DNA of 57,973 nt from Candidatus Aegiribacteria sp. (GTDB lineage Bacteria; Fermentibacterota; Fermentibacteria; Fermentibacterales; JCC-6): contig JAIORS010000022.1 in the NCBI GenBank assembly GCA_021108005.1, positions 1 through 57,973 on the forward strand. The letters are read 5' to 3'. Positions 50,841-57,973 of the stretch are shown piece after piece. The notes beneath the pieces are model-generated. The model saw nothing but the letters and a program-made list of their open reading frames with translations, did not search any database and was not told the origin of the DNA. The stretch's first letter is position 1, and every line of letters starts with the position of its first letter. Both the position numbers and the translations under genes were made by a program.

Positions 50841-51566
50841 TTATTTTGCTCCTGCCATGGAGCTGTCATTTTTCCATATCACAAATCGTCCACAGATTGG
50901 ACAGATATAAGTCTCACCCTGGCTTATCTCAACAGCGGTTTGTGGCGGTATATTGGTCAGGCAGCCTCCGCAGGTTCCGTTTTGAAGCCCCACAACTACC
51001 AGACCCCTGCCTTTTGCGTGAAGCTGTTCGTACTTGTCAAGCATACGCTTACCGATATCCAAAGCTGTGACTTTTCTTTCAGCCATCAGTTCTTCAATGT
51101 TCTCCTTAAGAACTTCAAGCTGTCCTTCGAGGATATTCTGTCTTTTCTCCGATCTCTTCTTGTTTCGCTCCCATATTTTTCTGGCTTCTTCCAGATCTTT
51201 CTCGCCCTGTTCCTCTTCGTACATCTTTTCAATTATCTGACTGTCAAGACCGCTGACCTTGTTCCTGGCGTATTCGATCTGTTCCAGCATGGCTCTGTAG
51301 GCATCGTTCGTTTTCATCTCAAGAAGCTTGCCCTTGAATTCAGCCATCCTGTTCTCATGAGCTTCCTTGTTTTCGATGCATTTTCTGCTGGATTCCCTCG
51401 TTTCCTCCAGTTTTCTTTTTTCCTTCTCGTATTCCGCTTTCTGCGACTTAAGTTCCCGTTCATGGATCAGCTTCTCCCGGGGGATTTCATCCATTTCCGC
51501 AGATACTCGATCTATACGGGAATCAACGTCCTGTAAAAGCAATATTTTCTTAAGATCCTCTCTCAT
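50841..51566 (-). CDS. Coiled-coil protein with C4 zinc ribbon
   Basis: The first two thirds form a long charged coiled coil (about residues 10-170), and the C-terminus is a zinc ribbon with four cysteines in CGGCLTNIPP and YICPICGRFVIW. Proteins of this type (zf-RING_7 family) are widespread and of unclear function. The start at 51566 (MREDLKKILLLQDVDSRID) fits the family; the frame is open 30 codons further, but that part holds a terminator hairpin. The gene begins 24 bases after the tRNA terminator and ends 14 bases before rnpB. Confidence 0.82.
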   Translation of the reverse strand: MREDLKKILLLQDVDSRIDRVSAEMDEIPREKLIHERELKSQKAEYEKEKRKLEETRESSRKCIENKEAHENRMAEFKGKLLEMKTNDAYRAMLEQIEYARNKVSGLDSQIIEKMYEEEQGEKDLEEARKIWERNKKRSEKRQNILEGQLEVLKENIEELMAERKVTALDIGKRMLDKYEQLHAKGRGLVVVGLQNGTCGGCLTNIPPQTAVEISQGETYICPICGRFVIWKNDSSMAGAK

Positions 51567-51589
51567 CGTTACTACCCCCATACGTTCAA

Positions 51590-51621
51590 CAAAAAGAAAT
51601 GGGGTACCCCGAGGGTACCCC
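51590..51621 (-). terminator. Terminator of the tRNA-CAU/tRNA-Val unit
   Basis: On the minus strand GGGGTACC and GGTACCCC form a perfect eight-base stem around CTCGG, followed by ATTTCTTTTTG. This is a rho-independent terminator for the two tRNAs. It lies just upstream of the zinc-ribbon gene, which must escape it or use its own promoter. Confidence 0.8.
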
Positions 51622-51695
51622 GTTAAAACCGGTTTCAAATTTGATGCATGCATCATAGTACATAATCACAGCACCACTTATTCCGCTTCATGGAA

Positions 51696-51772
51696 TGGTG
51701 GGCGGGACAGGATTTGAACCTGCGACCCCAAACGTGTGAAGCTTGTGCTCTAGCCAACTGAGCTACCCGCCC
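51696..51772 (-). tRNA. tRNA-Val (anticodon CAC)
   Basis: On the minus strand it begins GGGCGGGTAGCTCAG and ends CCCGCCCA plus an encoded CCA. The seven-base acceptor stem is perfect. The anticodon arm is CAAGC-TTCACAC-GTTTG, giving anticodon CAC (valine GTG codons). The T arm is GCAGG-TTCAAAT-CCTGT. It is 77 bases long and probably co-transcribed with the next tRNA. Confidence 0.95.
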
Positions 51773-51790
51773 TTCCAGGCAAAATGATAC

Positions 51791-51867
51791 TGGTGGGCCC
51801 ACCTGGACTCGAACCAGGGACCGACCGGTTATGAGCCGGTGGCTCTAGCCAACTGAGCTATGGGCCC
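51791..51867 (-). tRNA. tRNA with anticodon CAT, probably tRNA-Ile2 or elongator tRNA-Met
   Basis: The sequence GGGCCCATAGCTCAGTTGG to TGGGCCCA plus encoded CCA forms a full cloverleaf. The anticodon arm ACCGG-CTCATAA-CCGGT has anticodon CAT. The acceptor stem is fully paired, so it is not the initiator tRNA. The general pattern resembles tRNA-Ile(CAU), which is modified to lysidine to read ATA, but elongator Met is not excluded. It is the first tRNA after the promoter at 51880-51908. Confidence 0.9.
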
Positions 51868-51879
51868 GATAAGAGAACG

Positions 51880-51908
51880 AATTTATCTCAAAAAGGCTCA
51901 TTTGTCAA
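51880..51908 (-). promoter_or_regulatory. Promoter of the tRNA-CAU/tRNA-Val unit
   Basis: On the minus strand TTGACA (51908-51903), a perfect -35, and TAAATT (51885-51880) are 17 bases apart, and transcription should begin just before the tRNA 5' end at 51867. This is the best housekeeping promoter in the window. Confidence 0.85.
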
Positions 51909-51940
51909 GATGAAATATTCTTTCATCAGTTTGGAAGCCC

Positions 51941-51969
51941 TTGCATTCTCTCTCTGTAATCGTTCATAT
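51941..51969 (+). promoter_or_regulatory. Possible promoter of tRNA-Leu
   Basis: TTGCAT (51941-51946) and TCATAT (51964-51969) are 17 bases apart, about 49 bases before the mature tRNA. The boxes are imperfect. Confidence 0.45.
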
Positions 51970-52017
51970 TCCCCGGGGCAGTGATCTCCGTTTACTGAAA
52001 GCGTTTTTTAGAATTAT

Positions 52018-52105
52018 GCCGGAGTGGCGGAATCGGCAGACGCGGCGGACTCAAAATCCGTTGTCCCTTGTGGACTTGAGGGTTCAAGTCCCTCCTCCGG
52101 TACCA
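52018..52105 (+). tRNA. tRNA-Leu (anticodon CAA)
   Basis: The 88-base gene starts GCCGGAGTGGCGGAATCGG and has a long variable arm, as in leucine tRNAs. The anticodon arm GCGGA-CTCAAAA-TCCGT gives anticodon CAA for TTG codons. It ends CTCCGGTA plus an encoded CCA and is followed at once by a terminator. Confidence 0.96.
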
Positions 52106-52107
52106 GA

Positions 52108-52144
52108 AAGAGGGCACTCTTCAATAGGGTGCCCTCTTCTTATT
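52108..52144 (+). terminator. Terminator after tRNA-Leu
   Basis: AAGAGGGCAC pairs perfectly with GTGCCCTCTT around 11 bases, followed by CTTATTC. It ends tRNA-Leu and, in reverse, could serve the subtilase gene that stops at 52154. Confidence 0.85.
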
Positions 52145-52153
52145 CAAACAGCT

Positions 52154-53878
52154 CTACCTAATAATTGTCATCCTTGATGAAACGGTAGTATCGTTTAATT
52201 TGGCACGAACGAAGTAGATACCGTTCCCCACTGTTTCGGGAACCATCCAGCTGCAGGCATGGGTTCCTGAAGCGATTTCTTCAGCACTGATAATCGCAAT
52301 CCTGCGGCCCGATATATCGAAAACACCTATCTCAATCATTCCTGTATCCTCGGTGTAAATTTCAAAAGAAGCCAGGCCATGAACAGGGTTGGGGTTGATA
52401 GAGCTGATCAGAATTCCCGCGGGATCAGCAGACTGTGGGCCATCTTCAATACCAACCACAAGTGCGGCCTGAACAGCTGCAAGCGCGTCTACTCTTCCAG
52501 CGCCGTAGGTGTTGTCCTTCCCGCTGGCCCCGAGATCAAGTGACGTCACTTCGATAATGCTGTCGATCTTGGCCACACTCAGCGCTGGATTCGCATCAAG
52601 TATGAGCGCAGCAACACCGGCAATGTGCGGAGTAGCCATCGATGTTCCACTCATGGTTGTATATCCACCGCCCCAGCAGGTACTTACCACATCTACTCCC
52701 GGTCCGCAGATGTCAGGATCGATAAGAGGTTCCGTATCACTGTAATCGTTCCAGGGAGATACGGAGCCCCACCAGCCGACGGGTCCTCGGCTTGAGGAAC
52801 CCGCTATAACATCGCTGCTATTTGTAGATCCTACAGTAACAACCGCGCTCCGTCCCCCATGGTATGTCTGATTGGGGTGGAACCATGGAGGCGGGCAGTC
52901 TCCGCTGGAAAGAATGGTTCCTGCGCCAGGGCCACTATTGCCGGCTGCGACACTATGGTAAACTCCAGCGGTAAGAAGGTTCTCTTCCGCGGTTCTTAGC
53001 GTAGCATTACCGGTTCCGGGAGCGCCAAGGGACATAGTAAGAACTGAAGCGCCGTTGTCGGTGCCGAACTCCATGGCCTGTATCCATGTATACTCGCCAC
53101 CGCTGTAGTAGTTAATACGGAGAGCCATGCAGGTTGCGCCGGGAGCTACACCCGTTTCGGTACCTTCTGTACCGTAGCCGCAGACAGAACCTGAAGTGTG
53201 GGTTCCATGACCGTGGTCATCCATTGGATCATCATCCCCATTGTAAAAATCCCATCCGTAATGATAGCCTGCAGCAGTATCGTGCCACATGTTATTGTGA
53301 AGATCCATGTGGTTGTAGTCGGTACCGGTGTCAATTACACCGACTATGACTCCACTGCCGTTATAACCAAGGGCCCATACATCGTCAGCGTTTATCTTTG
53401 TAACGCTCCAGGTTATCGCCTTACCGAGTTCTTCCGGTGTTGCATCCCGTACATCGTAGGGATAGATCAGCCCTGCGTTTTCATGGGCTGCACGTTCAAT
53501 GACTGTTACATCACTTCGTGAAGCAATGTGACTGATAACAGAAGGTGTCGCTTCGCAGTAAACAGCATTTGCCAACCAGAGCGAGACGATGTTGCAAACA
53601 CTTTCTGTAGTATAGATCCCAAGCTCTCTGATAATGCTCCTCTGGGATACATCGGCAATATCCTTCAGCGCATCAACAACGAATTCCTGTCTTTCCTCGC
53701 GAATCATATTCACCGAGACAGCATCGATCCAATCGGTGTCGAGTTCTCCCTGGGCAAGTATGAAAACAGGAATGAGTTCAGTTTTCTCGGAGGTCTGAAT
53801 CAGATCCTGTAGATCCGGGTGAATGGTTCCTGAGAATGCGGGTACAGCAGCTATAAGCAGCAGAATAATATACTTCAC
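52154..53878 (-). CDS. Secreted subtilisin-like protease with type IX-like C-terminal tail
   Basis: This is an S8 serine protease with a signal peptide (KYIILLLIAAVPAFSG), a propeptide and a catalytic domain. The triad is D183 (VIDTGTDYNH), H224 (DDHGHGTHTSG) and S413 (SGTSMATPHIAG). The last about 80 residues (INPNPVHGLASFEIYT, FDISGRRI, NGIYFVRAKL) match the Por/type A sorting domain of type IX secretion, so export to the cell surface is likely. The start is set at GTG 53878 with AAAGG upstream; the frame is open 17 codons further. Other type IX components are not in the window. Confidence 0.9.
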   Translation of the reverse strand: MKYIILLLIAAVPAFSGTIHPDLQDLIQTSEKTELIPVFILAQGELDTDWIDAVSVNMIREERQEFVVDALKDIADVSQRSIIRELGIYTTESVCNIVSLWLANAVYCEATPSVISHIASRSDVTVIERAAHENAGLIYPYDVRDATPEELGKAITWSVTKINADDVWALGYNGSGVIVGVIDTGTDYNHMDLHNNMWHDTAAGYHYGWDFYNGDDDPMDDHGHGTHTSGSVCGYGTEGTETGVAPGATCMALRINYYSGGEYTWIQAMEFGTDNGASVLTMSLGAPGTGNATLRTAEENLLTAGVYHSVAAGNSGPGAGTILSSGDCPPPWFHPNQTYHGGRSAVVTVGSTNSSDVIAGSSSRGPVGWWGSVSPWNDYSDTEPLIDPDICGPGVDVVSTCWGGGYTTMSGTSMATPHIAGVAALILDANPALSVAKIDSIIEVTSLDLGASGKDNTYGAGRVDALAAVQAALVVGIEDGPQSADPAGILISSINPNPVHGLASFEIYTEDTGMIEIGVFDISGRRIAIISAEEIASGTHACSWMVPETVGNGIYFVRAKLNDTTVSSRMTIIR

Positions 53879-53931
53879 TACCTTATTCCTTTCAGATGTA
53901 ATTACACTTAACTGTAGAATAACTTGCATAA

Positions 53932-53960
53932 GTAATAATTACATCAGAAGTTGAACGCAA
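53932..53960 (-). promoter_or_regulatory. Possible promoter of the subtilase gene
   Basis: On the minus strand TTGCGT (53960-53955) and TATTAC (53937-53932) are 17 bases apart in the short gap before the gene. Neither box is perfect. Confidence 0.35.
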
Positions 53961-53976
53961 TAGATCGTGCATGAGA

Positions 53977-55950
53977 TCAAACGTTCTGCTTCGCCTGTTT
54001 TCTCGCAAGACTGATTACTGTTCTCGCAGCGGCTATTCTTATTTCCCTGGAATCGTGTCTAATAAGTTTTTCAAGATAGGTTTTTGAAAGAGCATAATTA
54101 CCCATTGAAGCCCATCGGAGCATAGATACGATACCTTTTCTTGTGAGTTTTAATCTGTTCTTCGCGATTTTGTCAACGATCCTCGCAAGATCGTAGCCTC
54201 TGGGCGCGACTTCTCTGGATTTCAGAGTCTCCAGAAGAGCTTCAAATTCATCTGAATCAGTGCTTTTGTCAAGATTGTCAAGGAGCCAATTCGAAGTTTC
54301 ACCGGATGCTTTGCCAGCCAGTCGTCCAATGAATTTCAGAATCTGTATGCGATCGCTGCGTCTCTTGGGTTCAAGAGAAATAAAAGATAGTTCCAGTTTC
54401 TCAACCAATTTATCAGGCAGTCCATCAGGATCGAACCTGTCAAGCTGCGGCAGAAGTTCAAAATAGTCTTTACTGTCAATTGCTTTCAGCATTTCATCAA
54501 CGCAGATCTGTCCTCCGAGCGTAATCAGCGTTTTCCATATGGTTTCTTTATCAACACCCGGATTTCCCCTGAGAATAGAAACCACCGAGTCTGCCAGGAG
54601 CGGATTCCCAAGAAATGCAGCCCCTTCCAGAGCTGCGGCAAGTTCCTGTCTGAAGTTCAGCCAGAACCTCCCCCCGTTCGGTTTTCCAAGTTCGTTTTTC
54701 AGGATTTCTACCGCTCCCTGCCAGCCGCTTATACCCAGACCCCGGAGAGCCGCCCTTCGAACCCAGGTATTTTCATCGTTAACGGCATCCTTCAGAAGGG
54801 CTCCCGCTTCGCTTCCCAGAACAAATGGCAACGCCATCGTCGCAGCGGTTCTGACGTGTGCGTTACTATCCTTCATCGCAATCTTCAAAGCCTCCACTGA
54901 ATCCTTTCCCGCAACGTTCCCAAGTGCCCTGGCAGCACTCTTACGGACTTTGTAATCCTTTTCACTGCTGAGGATTTCAATGAGGCAACAAGCCATTTTT
55001 TTATCTCCCAGGATACCCGCTGATTCGATAAGAGCTTTGATCTGCAAAATATCGGGATCGGAATTCCGCAACCATTTTCTGAAATCCTGATATCCGGGCA
55101 TTCCATCCCCGCCGCTGAGAAAGCTCGCGACAGTATCGGGAAGGAGCTCTCCCTTAAGTCTCTTCTTCTCAAGTCCGGCCAGATGCGCAAGTTCTTCCAC
55201 GCTGCTGCATTCGGTTCCGTCAACTACCGATACGGTAAGATCCATAATGGGATAGAACCGGAATTCTCCGGATCTGTCCAGGGCTTCGATTCCGCCCGCG
55301 GCGTGATCTCTGCCACTGTAGAAACCGCCGGCCCTTCCGTTGAAAATTCTGCTGGCGCGTTTGACGGACTCAACAAATTCGTCGCCTTTCCCTACCGCTA
55401 TAAAATCATCGCCGCCTACATGACCAACAAAATACGCCGGAAGGTTCTCAGTCAGTATTGCCGCTACCGCTCGGAGTACGGCATCTCCTCTGCTGAAGCC
55501 GTAGTAATCGTTAAAAGGTTTGAAACCGGATATATCGAAGTAAGCTGCCAGCCCGTGCCCATCGATGACAACGGATTTAATTTTGGATGTAATTGAGATA
55601 TTTCCGGGAAGCCCCGAGAGAGGATTTCTTGTGCTTGCGTTTTCGAGGAGCTTTAAAATACCACGAAGAGTTGCCCGAATGGTCTTTTCCGATGTTCCGG
55701 CCGGAATAAACCCGGCAGCTCCGGTATCAAGCCACTGCTCGATGTTATTATCCGAGCAGTACACCAGCCAGGGAATTTCAGAACCGCAAAAGCCTCTGAT
55801 CGTTTCCAGCACTTTATCGGGGTCCTGATCTCCAGAAACAAGAACTGCAAAGCAGTCTCTTCGGTTGCATCTGTCTATATCAATGGAACCTGAAAACGGG
55901 GAGTTTTCATCTCCCATCCATACGAATTTACCTGATAACTGCTCTCCCAT
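53977..55950 (-). CDS. Receiver-like, GGDEF-type and HEAT-repeat fusion protein
   Basis: Residues 1 to about 105 resemble a response-regulator receiver without a clear phosphoacceptor. Residues about 110-275 are a GGDEF-type domain with NPLSGLPGN and the signature GGDDF (about 179-183), in which the last acidic residue is D instead of E, so cyclase activity is doubtful. The rest, about 380 residues, is built of HEAT-like helical repeats (KVRKSAARALGNVAG, HVRTAATMALPFVLGS), suited to protein binding. It is cytosolic. The ATG at 55950 is chosen; a TTG four codons earlier is also open. It overlaps the upstream membrane protein gene by 23 bases. Confidence 0.8.
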   Translation of the reverse strand: MGEQLSGKFVWMGDENSPFSGSIDIDRCNRRDCFAVLVSGDQDPDKVLETIRGFCGSEIPWLVYCSDNNIEQWLDTGAAGFIPAGTSEKTIRATLRGILKLLENASTRNPLSGLPGNISITSKIKSVVIDGHGLAAYFDISGFKPFNDYYGFSRGDAVLRAVAAILTENLPAYFVGHVGGDDFIAVGKGDEFVESVKRASRIFNGRAGGFYSGRDHAAGGIEALDRSGEFRFYPIMDLTVSVVDGTECSSVEELAHLAGLEKKRLKGELLPDTVASFLSGGDGMPGYQDFRKWLRNSDPDILQIKALIESAGILGDKKMACCLIEILSSEKDYKVRKSAARALGNVAGKDSVEALKIAMKDSNAHVRTAATMALPFVLGSEAGALLKDAVNDENTWVRRAALRGLGISGWQGAVEILKNELGKPNGGRFWLNFRQELAAALEGAAFLGNPLLADSVVSILRGNPGVDKETIWKTLITLGGQICVDEMLKAIDSKDYFELLPQLDRFDPDGLPDKLVEKLELSFISLEPKRRSDRIQILKFIGRLAGKASGETSNWLLDNLDKSTDSDEFEALLETLKSREVAPRGYDLARIVDKIAKNRLKLTRKGIVSMLRWASMGNYALSKTYLEKLIRHDSREIRIAAARTVISLARKQAKQNV

Positions 55951-56920
55951 CGCACCACTCAATCAGTTTTTCAGACGAAACTTCAACTTTTGAAGCTGTT
56001 CCCGTTTCTCCCAGTAAAGAATCTATAATATCATCCAGAATCGCAATACCCGCGGGCTGCCCGGTCTTTCCTAATACGATCCCCGCGGGAGCGTCTGACC
56101 TCCTAAGTTTTGCCGTTACACTTATAAGATCATCCCCTGCTTCAAAATAAGGTAACCCCTCAACCCCGTTCCCATCGAGTACGCTGCTGGATTTTACTAT
56201 TGAATTGCCATCCACATATCCCCGAATGGTCTCGCCATCCTTTTCACATACCAGCAGAAAGGAGTACTCCGTATCGATAAGCTTCTCAAGAATTGCATTC
56301 CTGGTCTCTCCTATTCCGGTAACGGGTATTCCTCTGAGTTTCCTCATGACATTACCAATTCTCACATCGTTCATTCTAAGAATTCTCTCCGCGATGTGCC
56401 CGGCATCCGATGAGGAATCGGTAAGAAGCCCAAGAATTTCGCTCTTGCTTTCAAATACGCCTGAATCACTCGTTCTGCCTACAATCAAAGATGAAAAGAA
56501 ATCGGCGATGAGGATAACAGGAAATAGAACTATTCTCAGTACAAGCAGTGGGAATGAAAAGTTCGAGACCACGCTTTCCTTCGATACCAGCATAAGATGT
56601 TTGGGGATCAACTCCGCGAATATCAGTATGAAGAAAGATAGGAAAGTTATGAGAACCGGTTCAACCCAGAGAATATCAAATCCTTCTGAAAACCTCGAAG
56701 TAATACTTGATGCCAGAACAACGCCGACATTCGTTCCAACAAGAGTCGTGGTTAGATATCTGCGGGGATTCTCAATGAAGTTCAGTGAAAGACGAGACCA
56801 TTTTTTGCCTTCCCTGAGGCGGCTGTAAGCTCTTATTTTGCTAGCTGCAGAAAATGCGGACTCCGCACCGCTGGAAAAAGCTGCCAGTATTACCGCGAGA
56901 ATAAACAGAAACAGCATCAT
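55928..56920 (-). CDS. CNNM/DUF21 membrane protein with CBS region (copy 1)
   Basis: The 330-residue protein has an N-terminal DUF21 transmembrane domain (GAESAFSAASKIRAYSRLRE, then VGTNVGVVLASSITS) with three to four helices, followed by a CBS-pair-like region (about 185-315). There is no C-terminal CorC_HlyC domain. Family members transport or sense Mg2+ or Co2+. The ATG overlaps the stop of its longer paralogue as ATGA, so the two may form a heteromer. Confidence 0.85.
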   Translation of the reverse strand: MMLFLFILAVILAAFSSGAESAFSAASKIRAYSRLREGKKWSRLSLNFIENPRRYLTTTLVGTNVGVVLASSITSRFSEGFDILWVEPVLITFLSFFILIFAELIPKHLMLVSKESVVSNFSFPLLVLRIVLFPVILIADFFSSLIVGRTSDSGVFESKSEILGLLTDSSSDAGHIAERILRMNDVRIGNVMRKLRGIPVTGIGETRNAILEKLIDTEYSFLLVCEKDGETIRGYVDGNSIVKSSSVLDGNGVEGLPYFEAGDDLISVTAKLRRSDAPAGIVLGKTGQPAGIAILDDIIDSLLGETGTASKVEVSSEKLIEWCDGRAVIR

Positions 56921-57973
56921 GATTCAGGCTCCTCTTTGCTGATGAGCCTGACTTCCATACGATCCATTCTGGGTCCCTCTCTGGAAGTTATTCTGAAAAG
57001 ATAATTCGAAATTTGAATTTCCTCTCCCTCTAACGGTATCCTTCCAGTGACCTCCTGAACCAGCCCGCTGCATGTTTCAGCGAACCTGGCACGAAAATCC
57101 TTTCCCGTAAGCTCCGAAAGGGTTGAGAGCTTCATTGCGGCAGGTATTTCGAGCCATCCATCCTTTACATTTACGCCTTCGGGAAGGGTACCAGGTTCCA
57201 GGGCGGAACTGAACAGGAAATAATCAAGGATATCATGTACTGTGACAATACCTGTCCAGTCACCATATTCGTCAAATACGGCACCGGTTTCTTCGTCTGA
57301 ATCCCTCAATCCCTTCAGAACTGCTTCAAGAGGAGCATTCTCGGGAAAAGATGGAAGATGATGAATGTTAAGGGGCTCTCCGTCACCGGAGGTAAAATAC
57401 TCCCTGGAATCAATGTAACCCGCCACCTTCTCCATGGGACCGTCCAGTACGGGAAATCTGGTATGTCCGGTGCTTCTCATGACTTCGCTGAACCGTTTCT
57501 CGTTCCATCCCGTCCTCAGAACTGCCACTTCCGACCTTGGTCTCATTACATCGGTGCACTGCGATTCATTCAGTGTCAGAAGGTTCAGTGTTGCTCCTCC
57601 CTCGGATCCGAGAAGACCTTCTGACTGACCCAGTTCAACCATCGCTATTATCTCATCTCGGGAGAGCCTGCTGGCAGGACTCTTGATGCCTATTTTTCTA
57701 GAGATGAACTTCGAAAATTTAGAGAGAGTAAAAGCGATGGGAGTACATATTCTCATGAAAACCAGCAACGCCAGGGAACTTCTTGATGCCCATTTCTCAG
57801 CGTGAGACACCGCCAGTGTTTTGGGTGATATCTCACCGAAAATCAGAAGAAGAAATGTCGTTACACCCACGGCCAGTGCCAGGCTGATGCCTTTGCTGCC
57901 GGGAAGCATCCCTGCTGCGATGGTTGCCGCAATGGCCGAAGTGGTAATATTCACAACCGTATTACCGAAGAGA
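56917..57973 (-). CDS. CNNM/CorC-type membrane protein (copy 2, 5' end cut by the window)
   Basis: The visible part (about 350 residues) has the DUF21 membrane domain (GVTTFLLLIFGEISPKTLAV), a CBS pair (DVMRPRSEVAVLRTGWNEKR and following) and a C-terminal CorC_HlyC domain (GLVQEVTGRIPLEGEEIQI). The frame stays open to the window edge and reads LFGNTVVNITTSAIA, which is family sequence, so the gene begins outside. The internal GTG at 57954 is therefore not the true start. A role in Mg2+/Co2+ efflux is known for the family. Confidence 0.88.
   Translation of the reverse strand, partial: LFGNTVVNITTSAIAATIAAGMLPGSKGISLALAVGVTTFLLLIFGEISPKTLAVSHAEKWASRSSLALLVFMRICTPIAFTLSKFSKFISRKIGIKSPASRLSRDEIIAMVELGQSEGLLGSEGGATLNLLTLNESQCTDVMRPRSEVAVLRTGWNEKRFSEVMRSTGHTRFPVLDGPMEKVAGYIDSREYFTSGDGEPLNIHHLPSFPENAPLEAVLKGLRDSDEETGAVFDEYGDWTGIVTVHDILDYFLFSSALEPGTLPEGVNVKDGWLEIPAAMKLSTLSELTGKDFRARFAETCSGLVQEVTGRIPLEGEEIQISNYLFRITSREGPRMDRMEVRLISKEEPES

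Noticed and set aside
51720-51750. tRNA-His reading of the tRNA at 51696-51772
   Set aside because: The plus strand shows GTG, but the gene is on the minus strand and the loop TTCACAC gives anticodon CAC, valine.

Overview
This window is bacterial chromosomal DNA from a diderm (Gram-negative) organism. Lipid A genes (lpxA, lpxC-fabZ, lpxD), BamA, a Skp/OmpH chaperone and a Lol lipoprotein exporter imply an LPS-type outer membrane. A subtilase with a type IX-like C-terminal tail, a DUF5683 protein and the LpxC-FabZ fusion suggest the FCB group or a neighbouring candidate phylum. A Fermentibacterota-like lineage is my guess. No 16S rRNA is present to test it, and no phage or CRISPR array was seen.

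Layout. 1-5.5 kb: end of an unknown gene, serC, then convergent ligA and a GH57 glucanotransferase, with a MITE-like palindrome between serC and ligA. 5.5-12.1 kb: a lipoprotein shaped like an M1 peptidase without its zinc ligands, a membrane protein, and an ECF sigma/anti-sigma pair with a CsgG-like envelope protein. 11.6-25.1 kb: one long minus-strand run, prfB-lysS-lolC-lolD-clpC-bamA-ompH-lpxD-lpxC/fabZ-lpxA-DUF5683, leading into the sigma pair. It joins translation, lipoprotein export, outer-membrane assembly and lipid A synthesis. prfB carries the classic +1 frameshift. 25.2-28.8 kb (plus strand): a CPA2 antiporter, an EIIA/PII-like regulator and a serine hydroxymethyltransferase.

28.77-29.96 kb: a REP-associated tyrosine transposase (RAYT) element with 26-bp inverted ends; a third copy of the end forms the last codons of the hydroxymethyltransferase gene. 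29.96-37.5 kb: a six-gene minus-strand minor-pilin operon with two PilX-like paralogues, an oversized prepilin and a propeller-like protein. 37.7-40.7 kb: a three-gene operon of a B12-type radical SAM enzyme, a shikimate dehydrogenase-like protein and a HydE-like radical SAM enzyme. 40.8-45.0 kb (plus strand): a CAP-domain protein, an intact membrane HD-GYP protein and a degenerate HD-GYP paralogue. 45.1-50.4 kb: a TPR/CsgG-like protein, a DinG-type helicase and RecJ. 50.4-52.1 kb: RNase P RNA, a coiled-coil zinc-ribbon protein and three tRNAs with promoters and terminators. 52.1-58.0 kb: a secreted subtilase, a receiver-like/GGDEF/HEAT fusion and two CNNM/CorC-type membrane proteins, the last cut by the window edge.

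Most neighbours within each block overlap by 4 to 11 bases or lie within 30 bases, so translational coupling is the rule. Non-ATG starts are common (clpC GTG; bamA, recJ and two radical SAM genes TTG; the DUF5683 gene apparently CTG). Two different repeat families have each become the 3' coding end of a housekeeping gene, which is the most unusual pattern seen here.
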